DNA from: CAVQNQ01 sp964427655
GTDB taxonomy: Bacteria > Acidobacteriota > Terriglobia > Bryobacterales > Bryobacteraceae
Length of the DNA stretch: 6,005 nucleotides
Direction: 5' to 3'
Assembly: GCA_964427655.1 (NCBI GenBank)
Contig: CAYRWE010000301.1
Span: forward strand, 1 to 6,005
Both the position numbers and the translations under genes were made by a program. Position 1 is the first letter of the stretch; every line of letters starts with the position of its first letter. Positions 1 to 5,742 of the stretch are shown here, one piece after another. Below the pieces are notes generated by a model, which was not told the origin of the DNA, did no database searches, and saw nothing but the letters and a program-made list of their open reading frames with translations.

Positions 1-239
1 ATCTCGCTCTCCTGGATCCAGGCGAGCGGCGGTGCTTGCTCGACGACCAGCCGGAGAAAGTCTTCGACGGCCGCCGGCGCGCCTTCCACTTCGGCCACCA
101 GGCCTGCTGAAGAATTCAACACCCAGCCGCCCAGGTCTAGGCGCTGCGCCAGATTGTGCACGAACGGACGGAATCCCACACCCTGGACGATGCCGCGCAA
201 CCGAATTCGCCCGCGCCGCCGTGCGGTATCCGAGGACAT
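1..239 (-). CDS. hypF: Carbamoyltransferase HypF, N-terminal part (cut by window edge)
   Basis: HypF uses carbamoyl phosphate and ATP to carbamoylate the C-terminal cysteine of HypE, the first step in making the cyanide ligands of [NiFe]-hydrogenase in the cytoplasm. Only the first 79 codons are visible; the gene continues beyond the left edge. Reading the minus strand from the ATG at 239 gives an acylphosphatase-like domain with GIVQGVGFRPFV at residues 16-27 and GWVLNSS at 38-44. The predicted acylphosphatase residues are Arg24 and Asn42. The FRPFV form, rather than the FRYFV usual in free acylphosphatases, favours HypF. The zinc-finger, YrdC-like and Kae1-like domains would lie outside the window. 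An in-frame stop lies upstream with no other start between, which supports this ATG; AGGG and GGGA just upstream are possible weak ribosome binding sites. It is divergent from the nuoI-like gene. A free acylphosphatase is the main alternative, judged less likely. Confidence 0.87.
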   Translation of the reverse strand, partial: MSSDTARRRGRIRLRGIVQGVGFRPFVHNLAQRLDLGGWVLNSSAGLVAEVEGAPAAVEDFLRLVVEQAPPLAWIQESE

Positions 240-313
240 ATCCCTAAGATTCCCAGAATGAGTATAGCCGGACCAAGAACTAAACGAGTTCAAGTTAAGA
301 TAGAAACAGAGCC
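240..313. promoter_or_regulatory. Divergent hypF/nuoI intergenic region with a possible hypF -10 box
   Basis: This 74-base gap must hold the start signals of both flanking genes unless they are transcribed from further away. It is clearly more AT-rich than the genes. On the minus strand, TATACT (plus-strand 261-266) matches the sigma70 -10 consensus at five of six positions, about 15-20 bases before the hypF ATG. The nearest TTGAAC lies 21 bases upstream of it, which is too far for a normal -35 box. On the plus strand I see only a weak TAAGAT at 296-301 with no -35 partner. The calls are tentative. Confidence 0.25.
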
Positions 314-781
314 ATGCTAGACAGACTCGATGAAATCTTCGGTGCGGCTTCCGCGTTCGCCAAGGGGATGGGCGTCACCTTCAAAGAGATGATGTCGCCC
401 ACGGTGACCGAGAATTATCCCGACGAGCCGCCCAAATTCGAAGAGCGGTACCGCGGCGCACATGTCTTGCAGCGCGATGAAAACGGCATGGAGAAGTGCG
501 TGGCCTGTTTTCTGTGCGCGGCGGCCTGCCCGGCCAATTGCATCTATATCGAGGCGGCCGAGAACACCGAGACGGTCCGAATCTCGGGCGGGGAACGCTA
601 CGCCAAGGTTTACAACATCGATTACAACCGCTGCATTTTCTGCGGCTATTGCGTGGAAGCCTGCCCCACCGATGCCATCACGCACGGGCATGGGTTCGAG
701 GTGGCCAGCTACAACACCACGACGCTGGTGAAGCGCAAAGAAGACATGCTGGTGCCCCTGCCGGCTACCACGCGCCAGTAA
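314..781 (+). CDS. nuoI: NADH-quinone oxidoreductase subunit I (complex I 2x[4Fe-4S] subunit)
   Basis: NuoI is a peripheral-arm subunit of respiratory complex I; its clusters N6a and N6b pass electrons from NuoG towards NuoB and quinone. The 155-residue product has two ferredoxin motifs, CVACFLCAAACP at residues 62-73 and CIFCGYCVEACP at 107-118. All eight ligand cysteines are present (62, 65, 68, 72 and 107, 110, 113, 117). The stretch before them (KGMGVTFKEMMSPTVTENYP) and the RYRGAH at 45-50 match the typical NuoI lead-in, and the tail VKRKEDML is also typical. It is a little shorter than the E. coli protein of about 180 residues, with the difference at the ends. No transmembrane segment is seen. 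The ribosome binding site is weak (ACAGAG before the ATG). It stands alone here, with hypF divergent upstream and a convergent hydrolase gene four bases downstream. A ferredoxin-like subunit of a hydrogenase is a less likely alternative. Confidence 0.9.
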   Translation: MLDRLDEIFGAASAFAKGMGVTFKEMMSPTVTENYPDEPPKFEERYRGAHVLQRDENGMEKCVACFLCAAACPANCIYIEAAENTETVRISGGERYAKVYNIDYNRCIFCGYCVEACPTDAITHGHGFEVASYNTTTLVKRKEDMLVPLPATTRQ

Positions 782-785
782 CCCC

Positions 786-2069
786 CTACCGCAGGTTGCG
801 GTACACCAACTCTTCGAAGCCGCGCAGTGTGCGGATGGCGCCGTCGTCGTAAAACGGCAGAAGCTGCATCATCTGGATGCCGCCGATGTGCTTCACCGGA
901 TCGATCCAGAACTCGGTGTTATAGATGCCGGCCCAGCTCAGGCTTCCCGCGCTGCGGAAGTTGGCATTGCGCGGATCGTTCGCGGCAATCTCGAAGCCGA
1001 GGCCGAACTTATCGAGCCCAGCGCCGAGGGGAAACGGGTTGGTCAGCGATTTGTCGGCGGCCGGCTGCAGCTCCACGAAAATGGAGCCGATGTTGTTCTC
1101 GCCCATCAATTTCACGGAGCTCTCGCGGAGGATTCTCACGGAGCCCAGGCGGCCGTTATTGAGCAGCATCCGCACGAACTTTCCGTAATCCTGGACCGTG
1201 GAGTAGAGGCCGCCATCGCCCTGGAACGGAGGCACCGGTTTCGAGGGGGCCGCGACCCGCGGCTGCTCTTGCAGCACGCCATCCACGCGCTGGTGGCGCG
1301 TGGGCACCCGTGCCTGTTTGACTTGCGGAACGGCGAACGAGGTATCAGGCATCCCCAGCGGCTGGAAAATGCGCTGCTGGAAATACGTTTCGAGCGACAC
1401 GCCGGCGATCTTTTCGACGATCATGCCGAGCACGCGCGTCGAGGCGCCGTAGTGCCATTCCTCGCCGGGATCGCTGAGCAGCGGCAGTTGCCATTCGGCC
1501 TTCTTGGTGGCCTCGGTGAGGCGCTTTTCGATGGAGTTCGAAAAAGCGTAGCCGATGCCGGAGGTGTGGGTCAGCAGATGGCGGATGGTCATGGGGCGCT
1601 TGGCGGGCCGCGTTTCGTAGGTGGCGTCAGCCTCGTTGAATTTGGTGATGACGCGCGGATTATCGAAGCCGGACAGGTAAGTCGACACCGGATCGTTGAG
1701 CTGGAGCTTGCCCTCCTCGAACAGGATCATGATCGCCACCGACGTTACCGGCTTGGTCATGGAAGCGATCGGGAAGATGGCATCCACGGGCATGGCGATG
1801 TTGTGCGCCCCATCGAGTTTGCCGGCCGCGCCCTGGTACAGCACGCCCTGGCGGTCTACAACCAGCGCGACGACGCCGGGTGTGTCTCCGCGGCCGACGG
1901 CATCGCGCAATTGGTGGGATAGGACGGCTTGGCCGGCCGCGGATATAACGGGCGCCCGAGCGGGGCCGGCCGCCGGGCTCGTCTGAGCGAGGCCCGGAGA
2001 GGCCAGCCATCCGGCGAGGCACGCGATTACGGCAAGGCGGCGCGCGAAGAGGGGCAGAGGCATCATCAT
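786..2069 (-). CDS. Exported serine hydrolase, class C beta-lactamase/PBP-like family
   Basis: This is a serine hydrolase of the beta-lactamase class C/EstB/penicillin-binding fold; members hydrolyse esters, peptides or beta-lactams, and the substrate cannot be told here. From the start chosen at 2069 the product has 427 residues. A signal peptide covers about residues 1-28, with ARR, a hydrophobic core and probable cleavage after SPGLA. The nucleophile motif SMTK is at 103-106, followed by LLTHTSG (165-171), then YGAS at 207-210 in the place of YxN, GDGGLYST (284-291) and WAG at 379-381 near the C terminus where KTG/HxG/WGG is expected. The reading frame stays open to a GTG at 2111, which would add 14 residues before the signal peptide and leave only 24 bases to the divergent HEAT gene. 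I prefer the run of three ATG codons at 2061-2069 because the signal peptide begins there. Its end faces nuoI. YGAS in place of YxN makes true beta-lactamase activity less likely than esterase or D-aminopeptidase-like activity (inference). Confidence 0.88.
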   Translation of the reverse strand: MMMPLPLFARRLAVIACLAGWLASPGLAQTSPAAGPARAPVISAAGQAVLSHQLRDAVGRGDTPGVVALVVDRQGVLYQGAAGKLDGAHNIAMPVDAIFPIASMTKPVTSVAIMILFEEGKLQLNDPVSTYLSGFDNPRVITKFNEADATYETRPAKRPMTIRHLLTHTSGIGYAFSNSIEKRLTEATKKAEWQLPLLSDPGEEWHYGASTRVLGMIVEKIAGVSLETYFQQRIFQPLGMPDTSFAVPQVKQARVPTRHQRVDGVLQEQPRVAAPSKPVPPFQGDGGLYSTVQDYGKFVRMLLNNGRLGSVRILRESSVKLMGENNIGSIFVELQPAADKSLTNPFPLGAGLDKFGLGFEIAANDPRNANFRSAGSLSWAGIYNTEFWIDPVKHIGGIQMMQLLPFYDDGAIRTLRGFEELVYRNLR

Positions 2070-2135
2070 CGTAAGTTTAATACTCGCCACCTGTAACCAA
2101 TCGCACGCCACGATTTTCTTCGCTAGAGTAAAAGC
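2070..2135. promoter_or_regulatory. Shared divergent region between serine hydrolase and HEAT-repeat genes
   Basis: These 66 bases separate two divergently transcribed genes for exported proteins, so they must carry or overlap both promoters if the genes have their own. It is more AT-rich than the coding DNA. On the minus strand TTGGTT (plus 2095-2100) and TAAACT (plus 2074-2079) are 15 bases apart, a poor sigma70 candidate. On the plus strand TAGAGT at 2124-2129 resembles a -10 box but lacks a -35 and lies too near the ATG for an ordinary leader. Neither gene has a strong Shine-Dalgarno sequence. Confidence 0.25.
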
Positions 2136-3407
2136 ATGCGCCTATGTGTAGCGGGACTCCTTTTGTTCGCGGCGGCGATTGCGCCTTTAGCGGGGCAGGA
2201 CGTGCGGCCGCGCGACGTTCGGGAGACCGCCAAGGGCGGTTCGGCCGCCATACCGAAGTTGCAGGAGCTGCTGAAGAATCCGGATCGCACGGTGCGTCTG
2301 GAAGCGGTCAAGCAGATCACCGAGATCGGAACGGTGCGCAGCCTCGATCCGCTGATCCTGGCGACCCAGGATAACGACTCGGAAGTTCAGATCATGGCCA
2401 CCGACGGGCTGGTGAATTTCTACCTTCCGGGATACGTGAAGACCGGCATAGGGGCGTCCCTGCGCAAGGTGGGCGGCAGCATCAAGGGGCGCTTTACGGA
2501 TACCAACGATCAAGTGATCGACCCCTACGTTCAGGTGCGGCCGGAAGTGATCGAGGCGCTGGGCAAGCTGGCGCGCGGCGGCGGGAACATGGATACGCGG
2601 GCTAACGCGGCGCGAGCCCTCGGCATCCTGCGCGGCAAGGCGGCGGTTGCGGACCTGGTGGAGGCGGCACGCTCCAAGAACGCCGAGGTGATTTACGAGG
2701 CGCTGATAGCGCTGCAGAAGATCCGCGATCAATCGGCCGCCCCGCGCATCAGCTTCCTGCTGCACGATTTCGACGTCAAGGTGCAGGTCGCGGCCGTGGA
2801 GACGACCGGACTGTTGCAAAACAAGGAGTCGCTGCCGGATTTGATCGAAGTGCTGAACCGCTCGCGGGAAGCCAAGGTCAAGCGCGCGGCGCTGGTGGCC
2901 ATTGCCATGCTGCCGGCGGAGACCAGCCGGCCGATCTACGCGCAGTACATCAACGACAAGGACGACCGGCTGCGCGCGGCGGCGGCGGAAGGTTACGCGC
3001 GTCTGCGCAATCCGAGCGACCTGCCGATGCTGGAGAAATGCTGGCAGGACGAGACCAAGCCGCAGCCCCGGCTTTCGCTGGCTTTCGCACAGGTAATGCT
3101 GGGCAAGACCGAAGTGAGCGAGATGAGCCCGCTGCAATTCCTGATCAACAATCTGAATTCGGTGTCGTACAAGGGCGAGGCGTTCCCCTTCCTGGTGGAG
3201 CTGGCACGGGAGGACGGCGTGCGGCGCTCGCTCTATGCACCCATGCAATCGGGCACCAAGGACGAGAAGATCGGCCTGGCCCGCGTGCTGGCCAGGAGCG
3301 GGGATAAAGAGAGCATCCCGGCGCTGCAGAAGATCAGCGACGATCCGGATAACGAAGTGGCGCAGGAAGGGCTGCGGGCGCTGCGGGCCGTGCAGGCGAG
3401 GAACTGA
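2136..3407 (+). CDS. Exported HEAT-repeat protein
   Basis: HEAT repeats are paired helices that stack into a curved solenoid used for protein binding; no enzyme activity is expected. The 423-residue product opens with a signal peptide (MRLCVAGLLLFAAAIAPLAG, residues 1-20), so it probably works in the periplasm or is secreted. Cys4 is too early and lacks a lipobox, so it is not read as a lipoprotein. Repeat-like units occur at about 37-65 (IPKLQELL, VRLEAVKQI), 67-95, 135-165 (RANAARALGIL), 168-197, 200-228, 232-260, 264-291 and 375-420 (IPALQKI, EVAQEGLRALRAV). Residues about 96-133 break the pattern with a glycine-rich stretch (GIGASLRKVGGSIKGRF) that may be a loop or binding insertion. About 305-370 is a degenerate region. 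It lies divergent to the serine hydrolase and is followed by a 146-base gap. The exact partner is unknown. The protein family call is firm, its role is not. Confidence 0.85.
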   Translation: MRLCVAGLLLFAAAIAPLAGQDVRPRDVRETAKGGSAAIPKLQELLKNPDRTVRLEAVKQITEIGTVRSLDPLILATQDNDSEVQIMATDGLVNFYLPGYVKTGIGASLRKVGGSIKGRFTDTNDQVIDPYVQVRPEVIEALGKLARGGGNMDTRANAARALGILRGKAAVADLVEAARSKNAEVIYEALIALQKIRDQSAAPRISFLLHDFDVKVQVAAVETTGLLQNKESLPDLIEVLNRSREAKVKRAALVAIAMLPAETSRPIYAQYINDKDDRLRAAAAEGYARLRNPSDLPMLEKCWQDETKPQPRLSLAFAQVMLGKTEVSEMSPLQFLINNLNSVSYKGEAFPFLVELAREDGVRRSLYAPMQSGTKDEKIGLARVLARSGDKESIPALQKISDDPDNEVAQEGLRALRAVQARN

Positions 3408-3480
3408 GGGCGGCGGGGGCGGGACGGGCGCACCTTCTGGCCATTCGTGCGGCGGGCAGCAGATTTGCGTTCTGCGGCTA
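3408..3480. other. Intergenic stretch after the HEAT gene, no clear terminator
   Basis: A G-rich stretch directly follows the HEAT-repeat stop codon, then comes mixed sequence. Two short inverted pairs can be drawn: CGCAC with GTGCG around 3430-3453, with a 13-base loop, and GCAGA with TCTGC around 3462-3478, with a 7-base loop. Neither is followed by a T-run, so no intrinsic terminator is called. No open frame here looks like a gene. Confidence 0.3.
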
Positions 3481-3509
3481 TTGACACATTTTGCGGCCTT
3501 AAATAGATT
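3481..3509 (+). promoter_or_regulatory. Sigma70-type promoter for the dnaJ-like gene
   Basis: A perfect -35 box TTGACA lies at 3481-3486. Exactly 17 bases later is TAGATT at 3504-3509, four of six matches to TATAAT. The predicted transcript start is near 3516, giving a leader of about 38 bases that contains the AGAGG ribosome binding site. This is the best promoter in the window and probably drives the DnaJ-like gene, possibly also the sugar transferase and phosphoribosyltransferase genes downstream. It is a sequence match only. Confidence 0.55.
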
Positions 3510-3534
3510 GTGATTTTCGAGGCAGCCGTATAAT
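3508..3534 (+). promoter_or_regulatory. Possible second, overlapping promoter with perfect -10 box
   Basis: A perfect TATAAT lies at 3529-3534, with TTGTGA at 3508-3513 fifteen bases upstream (four of six matches to TTGACA, short spacer). Transcription from it would start near 3541 and leave a very short leader that begins at the ribosome binding site. It may be an alternative start to the promoter at 3481 or a chance match in an AT-rich gap. Confidence 0.3.
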
Positions 3535-3540
3535 CCGATC

Positions 3541-3545
3541 AGAGG
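3541..3545 (+). promoter_or_regulatory. Ribosome binding site of the dnaJ-like gene
   Basis: AGAGG lies eight bases before the ATG at 3554, a good Shine-Dalgarno match at normal spacing. It is the clearest one in the window and fixes the start of the DnaJ-like gene. Confidence 0.55.
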
Positions 3546-3553
3546 CTCGTCCC

Positions 3554-4228
3554 ATGCCGAAGAATTTGTATTTCGTTCTCGGCGTTCCCCAGGGCGAAAC
3601 AGCCGCGGGGATCCGCACTGCCTACCACGAGCTGGCCAGACGCATACATCCGGATGTAGCCGGGCCGTCGGGCGCCAAGCGATACCAGGAAATCAGCGAA
3701 GCCTACGAGGTTCTGTCGGACCCCGCAAGGAGGCGCGCGCACGACCGCGAGTTCGCCGGGCCGGAGCGCGGGGAGGAGGTGCCGGTCCGTGGCGGCGCGC
3801 CCGGCTGGGAGATGGCGCCTGAGCCGATCTCGCTGTTCGGCCAGCCTGAGCAGACCCGGCCCGCGTTCGACGCCTTCCGCGAGCGCTACTTCCGCAATTT
3901 CACCGGTTGGCATGTCCCCAAGGGGGAGCGCGCGGAAAGCCTGACGCTGGGTGTAGCGCTTTCACCCGCGGAGGCGTTTTGCGGCTGCAGGGTGCCGGTG
4001 GGCGTGCCGGTCTTCAGAGTCTGCCGGGAATGCGGCGGCAGTGGGCGGGTCTTCCCGTTCCGCTGTACGGAATGTGGCGGCGCGGGGCGAGTGGAGACTG
4101 AGCGCGCTTTGTGGGTTAGCGTGGCGCCGCGGGTGACGCCCGGGACGGTGATGGAGATGGCGCTCGAAAGGTTCGGGATCGGCAACCTCTACCTGCGCGT
4201 GCAGGTGGCCATTTCGGACGCGCTCTGA
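3554..4228 (+). CDS. Compact DnaJ-like co-chaperone (J domain plus half zinc finger)
   Basis: J-domain proteins stimulate the ATPase of an Hsp70 (DnaK) and hand over client proteins in the cytoplasm. The 224-residue product has an N-terminal J domain at about residues 3-66, with the essential HPD at 32-34 and YEVLSDPARRRAHD at 51-64. A linker of about 60 residues follows that is not a typical glycine/phenylalanine region. Residues about 128-153 (LTLGVALSPAEAF, VPVGVP) resemble the start of DnaJ C-terminal domain I. Two CxxCxGxG motifs follow, CRECGGSG at 157-164 and CTECGGAG at 171-178. Residues 187-220 (SVAPRVTPGT, NLYLRVQV) resemble the end of domain I. Full DnaJ has about 370 residues, four such motifs, a second C-terminal domain and a dimerisation tail; those parts are absent, with no sign of frameshift. 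Extra cysteines stand at 143 and 145. No dnaK or grpE is nearby. The family call is firm; whether it is a full chaperone or a specialised adaptor is open. Confidence 0.87.
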   Translation: MPKNLYFVLGVPQGETAAGIRTAYHELARRIHPDVAGPSGAKRYQEISEAYEVLSDPARRRAHDREFAGPERGEEVPVRGGAPGWEMAPEPISLFGQPEQTRPAFDAFRERYFRNFTGWHVPKGERAESLTLGVALSPAEAFCGCRVPVGVPVFRVCRECGGSGRVFPFRCTECGGAGRVETERALWVSVAPRVTPGTVMEMALERFGIGNLYLRVQVAISDAL

Positions 4229-4321
4229 GGCCTCGATTGGCGCTCCGCCGGGCCCGCTGTCGCGCGAGGGCGCGTAACCCCATAGTTACCTTGCTTGTAC
4301 CCGTGCTATGCTGAGTTCCGG

Positions 4322-5731
4322 ATGTACGGCCGACAGCGCAAGGTCCGTGTTTTCTACGGGCTATCTGACATCCTGCTAACCAGCCTGGCGTTTGAGGCGG
4401 CTTACCGCACCCGCACCCTCCTGCACCTCGAGCGGGCCTTCTATATGAGCGCGGAGCGCAAGGCCCTGGTGCTTGGCATGGCGCTGGTGGCGTGGATCGT
4501 CATCGCCCTCTGGGTGGAGGTCTACGACAAGCTGGATTCGGGCCATCCCACGGTCATCCTGCGCGATACCATGCGGCAGTGCGGCTACGGCGTGCTGGGG
4601 CTGGTGGTGATGGAATACGCGCTGCGCCTGGACCTGAGCCGGCCCTTTCTGCTGTTGTTTTCGGCGTATGCCTGGGTGCTGCTGCTGCTCTTCCGGCTGA
4701 CGGCGGGGCGCATGGTGGGAGCGATCCGGCGCGAGTTCTCGGTGCCGCATTACGTGATGGTCGTGGGGACCGGCGAGCGGGCGGTGCGGCTGGCGCGCGA
4801 GCTGGAGCAATCGGCGGAGTACGGGGTGCGGCTGCGCGGCTTTCTGAGCGAGACGGGCGGGGCGCCAGCGGAGATCGCACTGGAGGCCATCTACCATGTA
4901 TGGCCGGTGGGCGAGCTGCCGGCGATCCTGCGGCGCAACGTGGTGGACGAGGTGGTTTTCGCGGTGGGAAGCGAAAGCCTGGCGGAGCTCGAAGAGGTCT
5001 TCCTGATGTGCGACGAAGAGGGCGTGCGCACGCGCGTGGCGGTGGATTTCTTTCCGCACGTCAATAGCACGGTATCGCTCGACCGCTTCGGAGGCACTCC
5101 GCTGCTGACTTTTTCCGCGGCTCCGTACGACGAACTGCGCCTGCTGGTGAAGCGCCTGGCGGACATCCTGGCGGCGGCGGCGGGGCTGGTGGTGCTGGCA
5201 CCGTTCATGGCGGCGATTGCGGCGCTGATCCGGCTGACTTCGCCCGGGCCGGCCATTTTCCGGCAGGTGCGCTGCGGGCTTAACGGGCGGCGATTCCTGT
5301 TCTACAAATTTCGTTCGATGTGCCGGGACGCCGAGGAGATGAAGGCCGCGGTGGCACACCTGAACGAGCGCGAGACGGCCTTCAAGATCCGCGACGACCC
5401 GCGGCTGACGGCGATCGGCCGCTATCTGCGCAAGTTCTCGATCGACGAGTGGCCGCAGTTGTGGAACGTGCTGCGCGGCGACATGTCGCTGGTGGGGCCG
5501 CGGCCGGCCGTGCCGGACGAAGTGGATCAATACAAGCGCTGGCAGCGGCGACGGCTGCGTATGCGGCCGGGTTTGACATGCCTGTGGGCCATTTCGGGGC
5601 GCGACAACGTGGATTTCGAGACCTGGATGAAAATGGATATGAAATATATCGACAACTGGTCTCTGGCGCTCGACTGGAAGATTCTGTTGCGGACCATTCC
5701 CCGCGTGCTGACGGGACGCGGGGCCAACTGA
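4322..5731 (+). CDS. Polyprenyl-phosphate sugar-1-phosphate transferase (exopolysaccharide initiation)
   Basis: This enzyme moves a sugar-1-phosphate from a nucleotide sugar to undecaprenyl phosphate at the inner membrane, starting synthesis of exopolysaccharide, capsule or O-antigen (WbaP/WcaJ-like family). From the ATG at 4322 it has 469 residues, the usual length. Four membrane segments lie at about 11-29, 48-66, 87-101 and 108-126. A Rossmann-like domain begins with VMVVGTGERA at 145-154. The catalytic C-terminal domain runs from about 277 to 463: a membrane-embedded helix at 281-303, KFRSM (329-333), KIRDDPRLTAIGRYLRKFS, the Asp375-Glu376 pair in SIDEWPQLWN, and VGPRP at 391-395. The frame stays open to a TTG at 4295; the ATG is preferred because the first helix follows it closely, with a weak GAG ribosome site upstream. 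It lies 93 bases after the DnaJ-like gene and 11 bases before the phosphoribosyltransferase gene. The sugar cannot be told, and no other glycosyltransferase gene is visible. Confidence 0.92.
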   Translation: MYGRQRKVRVFYGLSDILLTSLAFEAAYRTRTLLHLERAFYMSAERKALVLGMALVAWIVIALWVEVYDKLDSGHPTVILRDTMRQCGYGVLGLVVMEYALRLDLSRPFLLLFSAYAWVLLLLFRLTAGRMVGAIRREFSVPHYVMVVGTGERAVRLARELEQSAEYGVRLRGFLSETGGAPAEIALEAIYHVWPVGELPAILRRNVVDEVVFAVGSESLAELEEVFLMCDEEGVRTRVAVDFFPHVNSTVSLDRFGGTPLLTFSAAPYDELRLLVKRLADILAAAAGLVVLAPFMAAIAALIRLTSPGPAIFRQVRCGLNGRRFLFYKFRSMCRDAEEMKAAVAHLNERETAFKIRDDPRLTAIGRYLRKFSIDEWPQLWNVLRGDMSLVGPRPAVPDEVDQYKRWQRRRLRMRPGLTCLWAISGRDNVDFETWMKMDMKYIDNWSLALDWKILLRTIPRVLTGRGAN

Positions 5732-5742
5732 AAGCGGGTTAC

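Noticed and set aside
32..247. Plus-strand open frame of 71 codons at the left end
   Set aside because: It is antisense to the hypF start and very rich in Arg and Pro; the minus strand gives a clean acylphosphatase domain.
888..1922. Long plus-strand open frame of 344 codons opposite the serine hydrolase
   Set aside because: It is antisense to a gene with clear catalytic motifs, is rich in His/Arg/Gly as expected for an antisense shadow in GC-rich DNA, and shows no recognisable domain.
2187..3248. Minus-strand open frame of 353 codons opposite the HEAT-repeat gene
   Set aside because: Composition (many Gln, Arg, His, Leu) is that of an antisense shadow. No domain or ribosome site is seen, and the plus strand has a signal peptide and repeats.
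4261..4274. Hairpin CGCGC-GAGG-GCGCG between the dnaJ-like and sugar transferase genes, considered as a terminator
   Set aside because: The stem is only five pairs and no T-run follows (TAACCCC instead). Such short GC palindromes are common by chance in this GC-rich DNA.
4295..4321. TTG start adding nine residues to the sugar transferase
   Set aside because: The extra residues match no family feature and no ribosome site precedes the TTG; the ATG at 4322 sits right before the first membrane segment.
4376..5530. Minus-strand open frame of 384 codons opposite the sugar transferase
   Set aside because: It is rich in His, Gln and Arg with no domain, while the plus strand carries a full, well-known catalytic domain.
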